A program made the translations under genes and the position numbers. A stretch of 64,000 bases of DNA, from contig JBQTIA010000005.1 in NCBI GenBank assembly GCA_052388455.1, forward strand, positions 1 through 64,000. Direction: 5' to 3'. Below the pieces are notes generated by a model, which did not search any database, had not been told where the DNA came from, and saw only the letters and a program-made list of their open reading frames with translations. How positions within the stretch are numbered: the stretch's first letter is position 1; every line of letters starts with the position of its first letter. Origin of the DNA: CAZSNH01 sp052388455 (GTDB lineage Bacteria; Pseudomonadota; Alphaproteobacteria; Rhizobiales; Hyphomicrobiaceae). Shown here piece after piece: positions 1 through 8,320 of this stretch.

Positions 1-124
1 CAGGGCAATCGCATATGGCGCGAAATGTAGGTTGGGTCGACGAAGGAGACCCAACAAACTCGAGCGACCAAAGTTGTTGGGTCTCGTGCCTCGACCCAAC
101 CTACGTCCAAATGCGATTCCCCTG
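1..124. repeat. Nested inverted repeat (REP/MITE-like) before fdhD
   Basis: Positions 1-14 are the reverse complement of 111-124 with one mismatch, and 27-56 pair with 75-104 with few mismatches. The whole stretch can fold into one long hairpin. The inner arms carry the motif GTAGGTTGGGTC. The left edge is the window edge, so the element may extend further. Repeats of this look are scattered between genes in related genomes (recalled, not searched). It lies just before fdhD and contains no convincing gene. Confidence 0.6.
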
Positions 125-169
125 CCCCTCGAAGGGGAAGGTGTCCCGCACGGCTCCGGCAGCGAGAGC

Positions 170-1060
170 ATGGCTGACAAACTTGCGGAATTCGCCGTTC
201 GCCCCGCGCCCGACGATCCGCGGCTGTCGCGCGTCGTCGCGGGTATCGACCACGAGGGCAAGAGCGTCGAGACATCGGTCGTCACCGAGCGGCCGCTGAC
301 GCTGTTCCTCAATGCCCGCGAGATCGTGACGATGATGACCATCGGTGATCATCCCGACCTGCTGGCCATCGGCTATCTGCTCAACCAGAACATGCTGCGT
401 CCCGACGACGAGATCACCGGCGTCGATTTCGACGACGACATCGCGACGATCGTCGTGCGCACGAAGCGTCGGACCGACTACGAGGAAAAGCTCCGCAAAA
501 AAGTTCAGACCTCGGGCTGCGCGCAGGGCACCGTGTTCGGCGACCTGATGGATGAGTTCGACACCATCGAGCTTTCAAAGCAGGCCCGCATCAAGACCTC
601 GTGGCTTTACGGGCTGACGCGCAAGATCAACACCGAGCCCTCGCTTTATCTCAAGGCCGGGGCGATCCACGGATGCGTGCTGTGCGAGGAGGACCGGCCG
701 CTGGTCTACATGGAGGACGTCGGCCGCCACAACGCGGTCGATAAGATCGCCGGCTACATGTTCCGCCACGGCGTCGCGCCGGACGACAAGATCTTCTACA
801 CGACCGGCCGTCTCACCTCCGAGATGGTGATCAAGACGGTCAAGATGCGCATTCCGATCCTCGTCTCGCGCTCCGGGTTCACCGCCTGGGGTGTGGAACT
901 GGCCGAGAAAGCGGGCCTCACCCTCATCGGTCGCGCGCGGGGCAAACGGTTCGTGTGTCTTGCCGGCGCGGAGCGCCTCGTGTTCGATGCCGATCTCGAC
1001 CGGATCGACGAGGAGGATCGCAAGCACGTGCGCAAGGGCGCGGCGACGGATAAGGATTGA
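170..1060 (+). CDS. fdhD: FdhD-family sulfurtransferase (Mo/W enzyme maturation)
   Basis: FdhD passes sulfur from a cysteine desulfurase to the molybdenum or tungsten cofactor of formate dehydrogenases, making them active. The 296-aa protein has the family hallmark DVGRHNAVDK, followed by the C-terminal region with SRSGFTAWGVELA. I start at the ATG at 170 because the open frame upstream runs through the palindromic repeat and has no homologous look. The E. coli protein has a CxxC loop (C121, C124). The equivalent loop here reads C117-A-Q-G, with a single cysteine, and a separate C169-V-L-C172 pair follows. The downstream tungstate transporter and AOR operon suggest service to a tungsten enzyme. 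No formate dehydrogenase gene is in the window. The family assignment is firm; the client is inferred. Confidence 0.88.
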   Translation: MADKLAEFAVRPAPDDPRLSRVVAGIDHEGKSVETSVVTERPLTLFLNAREIVTMMTIGDHPDLLAIGYLLNQNMLRPDDEITGVDFDDDIATIVVRTKRRTDYEEKLRKKVQTSGCAQGTVFGDLMDEFDTIELSKQARIKTSWLYGLTRKINTEPSLYLKAGAIHGCVLCEEDRPLVYMEDVGRHNAVDKIAGYMFRHGVAPDDKIFYTTGRLTSEMVIKTVKMRIPILVSRSGFTAWGVELAEKAGLTLIGRARGKRFVCLAGAERLVFDADLDRIDEEDRKHVRKGAATDKD

Positions 1061-1191
1061 ACGAAGCCGCCGCGGCGCGGACGTGACAAAGAGTCTGGCG
1101 GGGAGAACGTGTCATTCCGGCGTGGCTGCAGCAGGCGATCGACAAACTCGGCGAATGGATCGACGACATCGACTTCGCCTGGGAACGGCTG

Positions 1192-1545
1192 ATGGCGCTC
1201 TGGTGCTTGACGCTGGTCGTTCCGCTGGCGCTGTTCGCGGATCTCGTCCTCATCTTTTACGGCCAGCCGGCCGAAGGCGAGATGCGCAGGCTCGGCTTCC
1301 TCGATCAAGTGGCGGCGTATGGCGTCTATGTGCTCGGCATCCCCGTGGCCATCGTGCTTTATGCCAGCTTCACGCGGTTTACGCTGGCGAAGCGCATCCG
1401 CAACGCCATCGATCGCTGGATGATGCCGATTGCCTACACGGCCAGCGGCCTGCTGCTGCTCTTCGCCTGCCTGATGTGGCTGCGTGGCGAGCCGCAACCG
1501 GCTGTCACCGGTGCACCGGGCGAGGTGCGCGGGGAGGACTCGTAG
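1192..1545 (+). CDS. Small membrane protein, three predicted TM segments
   Basis: I do not recognise this protein. It is about 117 aa from the ATG at 1192. Three hydrophobic stretches are visible: from LWCLTLVVPLALFADLVLIF, from YGVYVLGIPVAIVLYASF, and from AYTASGLLLLFACLMWL. The frame stays open and protein-like upstream to about 1111 (reading VIPAWLQQAIDKLGEW), but no ATG, GTG or TTG lies there in frame. A GGGGAG sequence at 1100-1105 stands 8 bases before an ATT at 1114, so a rare ATT start is possible. It sits between fdhD and the tungstate transporter and might be co-transcribed with fdhD. Function unknown. Confidence 0.55.
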   Translation: MALWCLTLVVPLALFADLVLIFYGQPAEGEMRRLGFLDQVAAYGVYVLGIPVAIVLYASFTRFTLAKRIRNAIDRWMMPIAYTASGLLLLFACLMWLRGEPQPAVTGAPGEVRGEDS

Positions 1546-1593
1546 GAGCAGCTTGTCATCGGACTTTGCGCTGCTCACCCCGATCTAAGGCCG

Positions 1594-2457
1594 TCACTTC
1601 TTCGCGTTGGGGAAGAACTGCTGCTCGCCTTCGATTCTGAAGCTGGCGATGGCGGCCTGGCCTTCGGCAGAGAGCAGCCAGTCAACGAATGCCTGACCCT
1701 CGGCCGCCTTCACCGCGGAGTGCCTGGCCGGGTTGACCAGGATGACGCCATACTGGTTGAACAGCTTCGGGTCGCCCTGGACGAGGATCTTATGATCGCC
1801 GCGATTCTTGAATGCGGACCACGAGGCGCGGTCGGAAAGCACATAGCCCTGCATGCCGACGGCGGTGTTGAGTGTCGCGCCCATGCCCTGGCCTGCCTCG
1901 CGATACCAGGTTCCTGATGCGGACTTGGCATCGACGCCGGCGTCCTTCCACAAGCGCAGCTCCGCTTTGTGCGTGCCGCTGTCGTCTCCGCGCGAGACGA
2001 ACGGCGAAGCGGCCGCGGCGATTGCCTTCAGAGCATCGATCGGGGGCTTGCCGGCGATCTTGGCCGGATCCTCCGCCGGGCCGAGGATGATATAGTCATT
2101 GTACATGACGTCGAAGCGGGCGACGCCTAGGCCGTCGGCAACGAACTTTTCCTCTGCCGCCTTGTCATGGACGAGCAGGACGTCGCCATCTCCGTTGGCC
2201 GCGTTCTTGATCGCCTGTCCGGTGCCGACCGCCACGACGCGCACCTCGACGCCCGACTTGGCCGTGAAAAGGGGCAGCAGATGCTTGAACAGCCCGGAGT
2301 TCTCGGTCGAGGTCGTCGACTGCAGGACGATGAATTTCGCGGCCGTGGCTACCGCGGGATCGGTGCCGGCCTTGGGTGTCGCATCCTCGGCCCGCGCCGG
2401 CGATCCCAGTGCGAGCGCCAATGTCACCAGCGAAGTCAGGAACACACGGCGCAGCAT
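1594..2457 (-). CDS. tupA: Tungstate ABC transporter substrate-binding protein TupA
   Basis: Periplasmic tungstate-binding protein of the TupABC importer. The N-terminus is a Sec signal peptide ending near ARA. The mature part carries the TTTST-type anion-binding motif (STTSTENSG) and the SRGDDSGTHKAE motif that are typical of TupA rather than ModA. About 287 aa. I chose the ATG at 2457 because a GAGGAG ribosome site lies about 8 bases upstream; in-frame GTG 2466 and ATG 2463 are too close to it. tupC and tupB lie upstream on the same strand, separated by about 120 bp that hold a palindrome at 2543-2562, so tupA probably has its own regulated promoter. Tungstate specificity is inferred from the motifs and from the neighbouring AOR genes. 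Confidence 0.9.
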   Translation of the reverse strand: MLRRVFLTSLVTLALALGSPARAEDATPKAGTDPAVATAAKFIVLQSTTSTENSGLFKHLLPLFTAKSGVEVRVVAVGTGQAIKNAANGDGDVLLVHDKAAEEKFVADGLGVARFDVMYNDYIILGPAEDPAKIAGKPPIDALKAIAAAASPFVSRGDDSGTHKAELRLWKDAGVDAKSASGTWYREAGQGMGATLNTAVGMQGYVLSDRASWSAFKNRGDHKILVQGDPKLFNQYGVILVNPARHSAVKAAEGQAFVDWLLSAEGQAAIASFRIEGEQQFFPNAKK

Positions 2458-2542
2458 CGTCATCACTCCTCGAGCCTATTCAGGTCATCGGGCAGCGTGT
2501 GCGGCCGCGATGGATCGAGCCCGGGATAGCCCAACGGATGAC

Positions 2543-2562
2543 CTATGTCTATTTTGATATAG
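2543..2562. promoter_or_regulatory. Candidate operator, copy 1 (before tupA)
   Basis: A 20-bp imperfect palindrome: arm CTATGTC, six AT-rich bases, arm GATATAG (6 of 7 complementary). The same layout recurs at 4291-4310 and 9192-9211, all within the tungstate/AOR gene set. Binding by the ModE-type protein encoded at 10834 is my inference. Confidence 0.5.
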
Positions 2563-2577
2563 ATTGACCGCGCGACC

Positions 2578-3333
2578 TCAGAGCACGATCTCGCCGGCGA
2601 GAAACAGTCTCGCCTCGGGCGTGCGCGGACGTCTGAAGAATTCCTCGGCTGGCGTCGTCTCGCGGACCCGTCCCCGATGCAGAAAAACGATCTCCGCGGC
2701 GATCCGGCGTGCCTGACCAAGATCCTGTGTCACCATCAGGATGGTCACGCCGGAGTCGCGCGCGTCGCGGAGCTGCGCTTCCATCGCCGCCACCGAGGTG
2801 GGATCGAGGTTGGAGGTCGGCTCGTCTAGAAAAAGAACTTCCGGCCGCATGACGAGCGCGCGGGCCAGCGCGAGACGCTGCTGCTCGCCGCCGGAGAGAA
2901 CGCGGGCGGGAGACGATGCAAGGTGCTGGAGGCCCGCCCGCTGCAAGCCGCGCCGCGCCGCATCGGCCCGTTCGGACGCCGGCAGGCCGGCGACCACAAG
3001 CGCATATTCGACATTGGCGAGGACCGAGCGACGCAGCAGCACCGGCCGCTGAAACAGGAAACCGAGGCGAGGAGCGCGCGCGCGATCCGGCGGCGACCCA
3101 CCCCAATCCACGCGGCCTTGATCCGGAGCGAGCAGGCCGGCGAGCAGCCGCAGCAGCACACTCTTGCCCGCGCCATTCGGCCCGAGGATGATCGTCGGAC
3201 CGTGTCCGCTGGCCAGCCGAAAGTCGACACCGTCGACGATGTCGCGGCCCGCGCGCCGGAACACGAGCCCCTTTGCCGAAATGGGGAGAAGCGTCGGGCC
3301 GGCACCGGGAGCATGGTCGAGAGCGCGCTGCAC
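2578..3333 (-). CDS. tupC: Tungstate ABC transporter ATP-binding protein TupC
   Basis: ATPase that powers tungstate uptake through TupB. All ABC hallmarks are visible: Walker A GPNGAGKS, signature LSGGEQQRLALARAL, Walker B VLFLDEPTSNLD, and a switch-region threonine/glutamine near MVTQDLGQA. 251 aa, a usual length for the family. The start is GTG at 3333, preceded by a GAGGG ribosome site inside the end of tupB, 9 bp after the tupB stop. The gene order tupB-tupC followed by tupA on the same strand supports a dedicated importer. A phosphate or molybdate ATPase would look similar alone; the context decides for tungstate. Confidence 0.87.
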   Translation of the reverse strand: MQRALDHAPGAGPTLLPISAKGLVFRRAGRDIVDGVDFRLASGHGPTIILGPNGAGKSVLLRLLAGLLAPDQGRVDWGGSPPDRARAPRLGFLFQRPVLLRRSVLANVEYALVVAGLPASERADAARRGLQRAGLQHLASSPARVLSGGEQQRLALARALVMRPEVLFLDEPTSNLDPTSVAAMEAQLRDARDSGVTILMVTQDLGQARRIAAEIVFLHRGRVRETTPAEEFFRRPRTPEARLFLAGEIVL

Positions 3334-3342
3334 TTTCAGCCC

Positions 3343-4050
3343 TCACGCGAAGGCGGCGGAGGTGCGACCGCGCCGCAGCGCCATCAGGGATGCGTTGACC
3401 ACCGCCGCGATGGCAATCAGGACACATCCGAGCGCCAGCGCCAGAGCCAGCTCTCCCTTCGAGGTTTCGAGAGCGATGGCGGTCGTCATCGTCCGCGTGA
3501 CGTGGTTGATGTTGCCGCCGACGATCATTACCGCGCCGACTTCGGCGATGGCGCGTCCGAAACCGGCCAGCAGGGCGGTCAGCAGGCTGAAACGTCCTTC
3601 GTACAGAAGAGTCGCCGACTGGCCCCAGGCACCGATGCCGAATACCCGCAGCTGCTCGTCGTATTCCAGGCGCAGGTCTTCGAGCGTCTGGCGGGCGAGC
3701 GCGGCGACGATCGGTGTGATCAGCACCGTCTGGGCGATGATCATCGCGGCCGGCGTGTAGAGGAGCTGGAAGCCGCCCATCGGACCCGAGTTCGACAGCA
3801 CGAGATAGACCGCCAGTCCGACCACGACCGGGGGCAACCCCATCAATGCATTGAGCAGAACGATGGCGGCCGTGCGGCCCGGAAAGCGGGTGGTGGCGAG
3901 CAGCGCACCGAGCGGCAGTCCGATCAGGGATGCGATCAGCACCGCCGACAGCGTGACCTGCAGCGACAACCCGACGATGGCCATCAGGTCGGCATCGAGG
4001 GTGGCGACGAGACGCATGGCGTCAAGCAGTGAGTCCGAAAGATCGATCAT
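3343..4050 (-). CDS. tupB: Tungstate ABC transporter permease TupB
   Basis: Inner-membrane channel subunit of the TupABC importer. The 235-aa protein has about five hydrophobic segments, for example around VTLSAVLIASLIGLPLGALLA and IVLLNALMGLPPVVVGLAVYL. The EAA-type loop AGFGRAIAEVGAVMIVGGN contacts the ATPase and is typical of TupB/ModB/CysT permeases. It begins at ATG 4050 with only a weak ribosome site. A small open frame on the same strand ends in an ATGA overlap with this start, but it has no recognisable content. The divergent region upstream (4051-4453) is shared with aorA. Confidence 0.87.
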   Translation of the reverse strand: MIDLSDSLLDAMRLVATLDADLMAIVGLSLQVTLSAVLIASLIGLPLGALLATTRFPGRTAAIVLLNALMGLPPVVVGLAVYLVLSNSGPMGGFQLLYTPAAMIIAQTVLITPIVAALARQTLEDLRLEYDEQLRVFGIGAWGQSATLLYEGRFSLLTALLAGFGRAIAEVGAVMIVGGNINHVTRTMTTAIALETSKGELALALALGCVLIAIAAVVNASLMALRRGRTSAAFA

Positions 4051-4453
4051 CGGGATTCCGCGCTGAGGGCAGCAGCCATATCTGACGAGACATTGCTCTC
4101 GGCCATGAGCCTCGTCAACGCGAGGAATAGCTTGGCGGGTTCAGTCTCGGTGTTCGCAACGCCGATCGGGTGCGCCACTGCTGATGCTCGGAGACAACGA
4201 AGGCTGGCGGTCGAGAGGCTGCGGATCGCCGCCACGTCCCGCCTCTGGTCATGATAAGATTGGGCGAAGTCATTCGCCAAGCAGCGGAAGCTATGTTTAT
4301 TTGGGAATAGCTTGCGGTCAGCAGTATTCCGATGAATATACGCGGGACAGGATAGAAAACCGTCACTCCTGTACCTTAGTATAGTTGCTGCGGTTTCAGC
4401 CTTGGCGAGAACTGTCTTCGCGGCCCGCTCAAGAGGCCCCCATAGGAGGAACG
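4051..4453. other. Divergent tupB/aorA intergenic region
   Basis: About 400 bp between two divergent operons. Its part from about 4240 to 4390 is clearly more AT-rich than the rest of the window and should hold both promoters. It contains the palindrome 4291-4310 and a smaller dyad (TATTC-N4-GAATA) at 4325-4338. Two short minus-strand frames occur here, but neither has a convincing protein look. Confidence 0.5.
4291..4310. promoter_or_regulatory. Candidate operator, copy 2 (tupB/aorA divergent region)
   Basis: Arm CTATGTT, six bases TATTTG, arm GGAATAG. It is 16 of 20 identical to copy 1 at 2543-2562 but less symmetric. Its place between tupB and aorA would allow control of both transcripts. 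Confidence 0.42.
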
Positions 4454-4957
4454 ATGCTCAAGGCGCTGGTGATCGACCCTGGCAAATGCACCGGATGCAA
4501 GCAGTGCGAGATGGCATGCTCGTACGAAAACGAGAACGAATTCAACGTCGCCAAGTCCCGCATCCGCGTCTTCGACTTCCACGAGGAAGGGCGCATGGTG
4601 CCCTATACCTGCACGCAATGTGCGGAAGCGTGGTGCCAACAGGCGTGCCCGGTGAATGCGATCACCACCGATTTCGCGACGGGCGTGAAAATCGTCCACG
4701 AGAATCTCTGCGTCGGCTGCAAGGTGTGCACCATCGCCTGCCCGTTCGGCACGGTGAACTACAACGCCTCGACCGGCAAAGTGATCAAGTGCGATCTCTG
4801 TCAGGGCAACCCGGCCTGCTCGGACGCCTGCCCGACCGGCGCCATCACCTATCAGGACATCGAGCAGACGGGCTTCGACAAGATGAAGCTATGGGCCGCC
4901 AAGTCCGCCGCCGGCTCCGAGCGCTCGGGCCCCAACGCGCCGGCCGCCAAGCATTGA
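4454..4957 (+). CDS. aorA: AOR electron-transfer ferredoxin subunit AorA
   Basis: Polyferredoxin that wires the tungsten subunit AorB to the FAD subunit AorC. The 167-aa protein holds four cysteine quartets: CTGCKQCEMAC near residue 12, CTQCAEAWCQQACP near 55, CVGCKVCTIACP near 88, and CDLCQGNPACSDACP near 114. That gives 16 cysteines for four [4Fe-4S] clusters in the HycB/DmsB-like arrangement. No signal peptide is present, so it is cytoplasmic. An AGGAGGA ribosome site sits 3 bases before the ATG at 4454, and the low-GC promoter region lies directly upstream. The four-gene order that follows matches the AOR system known from Aromatoleum. Confidence 0.86.
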   Translation: MLKALVIDPGKCTGCKQCEMACSYENENEFNVAKSRIRVFDFHEEGRMVPYTCTQCAEAWCQQACPVNAITTDFATGVKIVHENLCVGCKVCTIACPFGTVNYNASTGKVIKCDLCQGNPACSDACPTGAITYQDIEQTGFDKMKLWAAKSAAGSERSGPNAPAAKH

Positions 4958-5071
4958 TCGAAACCGATCCGGTGCCGCAGGTGCTGTGCGCCGGATCGAC
5001 CGTTACTGCCAGATGAACCGAAGCGCGCGATGCCACGCCATCGCGGCGCGAACGATACAAAGGAGCGACCG

Positions 5072-6919
5072 ATGGCCTGGGCACGCAAGCTGCTGCGAAT
5101 CAATCTGACGACCGGCACGGTGAAGTCCGAGCCGCTCAACATGGACTGGGCGCAGAAATATCTCGGCCAGCGCGGCCTCGCGACCAAGTATCTGGTCGAG
5201 GAGGTCGACGCCAAGACCGATCCGCTGGGCCCGTCCAACAAGCTGATCTTCGCGACCGGCCCGCTGACCGGCACGGCGGCTTCGACCGGCGGGCGCTACT
5301 CGGTCATCACTAAGGGCGCGCTGACCAACGCCATCGCCTGCTCGAACTCGGGCGGCTACTGGGGCGCGGAATTGAAGTTCGCCGGCTGGGACATGGTGAT
5401 CCTCGAAGGACGCTCGCCGAAGCCCGTGTACATCTCGATCATCGACGACAAGTGCGAAATCCATGATGCCTCCGACATCTGGGGCACCAGCGTCTGGCAC
5501 ATGGACGAGTGGATCAAGGCCAAGCACCAGGATCCGATGATGCACGTCGCCGGTATCGGCGTGGCGGGCGAAAAGCAGGTGCTCTACGCGGCGATCGTCA
5601 ACGACCTGCATCGTGCGGCTGGCCGTTCGGGCGTCGGCGCGGTGATGGGCTCGAAGAACCTGAAGGCCATCGCGGTGCGCGGCACCGGCGGCGTCAAGGT
5701 CAAGGACGGTATGACCTTCCTCAAGGCGGCCGCCGCCGGCAAGAAGGTGCTGCAGCAGAACGCGGTGACGGGGCAGGGCCTCCCCGCCTACGGCACGCAG
5801 GTGCTGATGAACGTCATCAACGAGGCCGGCGCCATGCCGACCCGCAACCACCGCCAGGTGCAGTTCGAGGGCGCGCACGCCATCTCGGCCGAAGCCATGG
5901 CGACGCCGCGCAAGACCGACGGACAGAAGAACCTCTTGACCAACCAGGCCTGCTTCGGCTGCACCATCGCCTGCGGACGCATTTCGAAGATCGACGAAAC
6001 ACACTTCTCGATCGTCAACAAGCCGCAGTACCGGCACGCCTCCGGCGGCCTCGAGTACGAAGCGGCCTGGGCGCTCGGCTCGAACACGGGCGTCGACGAT
6101 CTCGAGGCGCTGACCTACGTCAACTTCGTCTGCAACGAGCAAGGCATGGACCCGATTTCGTTCGGTGCCACGGTGTCGGCCGCGATGGAGCTCTATGAGC
6201 TCGGCCTGATGACTAAGGAGCAGACGGGCGGCATCGACCTGAAGTTTGGCTCGGCCGAAGCGCTGGTCAAATGCGTCGAGCTGACGGGAACCGGCGAAGG
6301 CTTCGGCAAGGAGCTGGGCCAGGGCTCGCTGCGGCTCTGCTCGAAGTATGGGCGTCCCGATCTCTCGATGTCCGTCAAGGGCCAGGAGTTCCCGGCTTAC
6401 GATTCGCGCGGCATCCAGGGCATGGGCCTCACCTACGCCACGTCGAACCGCGGCGCCTGCCACCTGCGCTCCTACACGGTGTCGTCGGAAATCCTCGGCA
6501 TCCCCGAGAAGACCGACCCGCTGACGACCGACGGCAAGCCGGCGCTCGTCAAAGCCTTCCAGGATGCGACCGCCGCGGTCGATTCATCGGGCCTCTGCGT
6601 CTTCACCACCTTTGCCTGGACGCTGAACGACATCGCGCCGCAGGTCGACGCGGCCTGCGAGGGCTCTTGGACTCCGGATCGTATGATGGAAGTCGGCGAG
6701 CGCATCTGGAACATGGAGCGTCTGTTCAACATGCGCGCCGGCTTCACCGCGAAGGACGACAACCTGCCGCCGCGCCTCGTCAGCGAAGCGGCAGAGACGG
6801 GTCCGGCCAAGGGCCTCGTCAACGGCCTCGCGAAGATGCTGCCCGAGTACTACCAGCTCCGCGGCTGGACCACCGACGGCGTACCGACGAACGAGACGCT
6901 GTCGCGGCTCGCCGTTTAA
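5072..6919 (+). CDS. aorB: Tungsten aldehyde:ferredoxin oxidoreductase, catalytic subunit AorB
   Basis: Oxidises aldehydes to carboxylic acids, or the reverse, at a tungsten bis-pyranopterin site. The 615-aa protein has the AOR N-domain (start to about residue 210, with FATGPLTGTAASTGGRYSV and GRSGVGAVMGSKNLKAI). The cluster-binding CFGCTIACG lies near residue 293, with a later cysteine at DSSGLCVFTTF, together ligating one [4Fe-4S]. The start at 5072 follows AAGGAG by 6 bases. It lies 114 bp after aorA, in one operon with aorC and aorD. Close relatives in the family (BamB, other WOR enzymes) are possible, but the ferredoxin, FAD subunit and MoaD neighbours fit the NAD-linked Aromatoleum-type AOR best. 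Substrate range cannot be read from sequence. Confidence 0.87.
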   Translation: MAWARKLLRINLTTGTVKSEPLNMDWAQKYLGQRGLATKYLVEEVDAKTDPLGPSNKLIFATGPLTGTAASTGGRYSVITKGALTNAIACSNSGGYWGAELKFAGWDMVILEGRSPKPVYISIIDDKCEIHDASDIWGTSVWHMDEWIKAKHQDPMMHVAGIGVAGEKQVLYAAIVNDLHRAAGRSGVGAVMGSKNLKAIAVRGTGGVKVKDGMTFLKAAAAGKKVLQQNAVTGQGLPAYGTQVLMNVINEAGAMPTRNHRQVQFEGAHAISAEAMATPRKTDGQKNLLTNQACFGCTIACGRISKIDETHFSIVNKPQYRHASGGLEYEAAWALGSNTGVDDLEALTYVNFVCNEQGMDPISFGATVSAAMELYELGLMTKEQTGGIDLKFGSAEALVKCVELTGTGEGFGKELGQGSLRLCSKYGRPDLSMSVKGQEFPAYDSRGIQGMGLTYATSNRGACHLRSYTVSSEILGIPEKTDPLTTDGKPALVKAFQDATAAVDSSGLCVFTTFAWTLNDIAPQVDAACEGSWTPDRMMEVGERIWNMERLFNMRAGFTAKDDNLPPRLVSEAAETGPAKGLVNGLAKMLPEYYQLRGWTTDGVPTNETLSRLAV

Positions 6920-6924
6920 GTCGC

Positions 6925-6997
6925 GGGAGTGGGGAGTAGGGAATGGGGTCAATTCGATCCGTCCGTCATCCCACTCCCCACTCCCCTCTCCCCTCTC
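6925..6997. repeat. Inverted heptamer repeats before aorC
   Basis: After the aorB stop, three G-rich heptamers (GGGAGTG, GGGAGTA, GGGAATG; 6925-6945) are followed after about 24 bases by C-rich heptamers (CCACTCC, CCACTCC, CCTCTCC type; about 6970-6997). The two sides can pair into a hairpin just before the aorC start. The same kind of arrangement follows aorC. Confidence 0.6.
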
Positions 6998-7009
6998 AAA
7001 GGGTCTTCC

Positions 7010-8317
7010 ATGAACTACGTAATCCTCGGCGCGGGCCCGGCGGGCGTGACGGCAGCGGAGACCATCCGCCAGATCGACAAGACGGGGAGCATCACGCTGA
7101 TCGGCGGCGAGCCGGAGCCGCCCTATTCCCGCATGGCCATCCCCTACCTGCTGGCGGGGAACATCGCCGAGCGCGGCACTTATCTGCGCCAGGACGACAG
7201 ACACTATCAGAAGCACGCCATCACCTACAAATCCGACCGTGCGGGCGGCATCGATTCAGTTGGTAGAAAGCTGTTCCTGGCAAGCGGCGAGACGCTGCCC
7301 TACGACCGGCTGCTGATCGCCACGGGGGCATCGCCGATCATTCCGCGCATGGACGGCTCGAACCTCGACGGCGTGCACACCTGCTGGACGCTGCCCGACG
7401 CGCGCGCGATGCTCAAGCTCGCCGGCAAGGGCGCGCCCGTGGTGCTGGTCGGCGCCGGGTTCATCGGCTCGATCGTGCTCGAAGCCCTGCACCAGATGGG
7501 CTGCGACATCACCGTGGTCGAGATCGCGCCGCGCATGGTCGCGCGCATGCTCGACGAGACGGCCGGCAACATGCTCGGCCGCTGGAGCACGGCGAAGGGC
7601 GTCAAGGTTCTGACCAACACCAAGGTCGAGCGCATCACGGGTGCGAGCGGCACCGACGGCGCCAACCTCTACGTCAGCCTCTCCAACGGAACCTCTGTTC
7701 CGGCCAAGCTTGTCGTCATGGCGGCCGGCGTCAAATCCAACACCGGGTTCCTCGTCGGCTCCAGCGTCAAGACCAACTGGGGCGTCGTCGTCGATGAATA
7801 CATGCAGACCTCTGTGCCCGGCATCTATGCCGCCGGGGATTGCTGCGAGGCGGTCGACATCTCGACCGGCAAGCCGGACATGCTGGCCATTCAGCCGGTG
7901 GCCGTCGAGCACGGCCGCTTCGCCGGCCTCAACATGGCCGGCCGAAAAACGCCGCACCGCGGCTCGCTCAACATGAACGTGCTCGACACCATGGGGCTCA
8001 TCTCGTCGTCGTTCGGGCTGTGGCAGGGCGCGCCAGGCGGCACGACCGCGAAAATGATCGATGAGAAAAACTTCAAGTATCTGAAGCTGGAATTCCAGGG
8101 CGACCGGCTGGTCGGCGCCCAGTGTGTGGGCTTGACCGATCACGTCGGCATGTTGCGCGGCCTGATCCAGACCGGGTTCCCGCTCGGCGAATGGCACGGC
8201 AAGCTGCTGAAGACGCCCGAGCGCCTGCGCGAAGCCTACCTCGCCGTGGCCCAGAGCGCGCCGATCTCCGGTCCGACTGCGCACAACGTCAAGCCGCCCA
8301 TTCCGAAAGCCGCTTAA
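7010..8317 (+). CDS. aorC: AOR FAD/NAD-binding oxidoreductase subunit AorC
   Basis: Flavoprotein that exchanges electrons between AorA and NAD(H). The 435-aa protein has an N-terminal FAD Rossmann motif GAGPAGVTAAE (residues 7-17), a central NAD motif VGAGFIGSIVLEAL, and the GIYAAGDCCEA segment of the pyridine-nucleotide-disulfide oxidoreductase family. No redox-active CxxxxC disulfide is visible, which fits an NADH dehydrogenase or rubredoxin-reductase type. The start at 7010 is the first ATG after the aorB spacer; the ribosome site is weak (AAAGGGTC). It shares the operon with aorB and aorD, but is flanked by repeat-filled spacers on both sides. Confidence 0.82.
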   Translation: MNYVILGAGPAGVTAAETIRQIDKTGSITLIGGEPEPPYSRMAIPYLLAGNIAERGTYLRQDDRHYQKHAITYKSDRAGGIDSVGRKLFLASGETLPYDRLLIATGASPIIPRMDGSNLDGVHTCWTLPDARAMLKLAGKGAPVVLVGAGFIGSIVLEALHQMGCDITVVEIAPRMVARMLDETAGNMLGRWSTAKGVKVLTNTKVERITGASGTDGANLYVSLSNGTSVPAKLVVMAAGVKSNTGFLVGSSVKTNWGVVVDEYMQTSVPGIYAAGDCCEAVDISTGKPDMLAIQPVAVEHGRFAGLNMAGRKTPHRGSLNMNVLDTMGLISSSFGLWQGAPGGTTAKMIDEKNFKYLKLEFQGDRLVGAQCVGLTDHVGMLRGLIQTGFPLGEWHGKLLKTPERLREAYLAVAQSAPISGPTAHNVKPPIPKAA

Positions 8318-8320
8318 TGA

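Noticed and set aside
1546..1576. Hairpin GAGCAGC/GCTGCTC as terminator between convergent genes
   Set aside because: The loop is 17 bases and no T-run follows; evidence too weak.
4047..4280. 77-aa minus-strand frame overlapping the tupB start in ATGA
   Set aside because: The overlap is suggestive, but it begins with TTG, has no recognisable content and lies in a regulatory region.
5003..6463. Long minus-strand frame opposite aorB
   Set aside because: Antisense shadow of a clear AOR gene.
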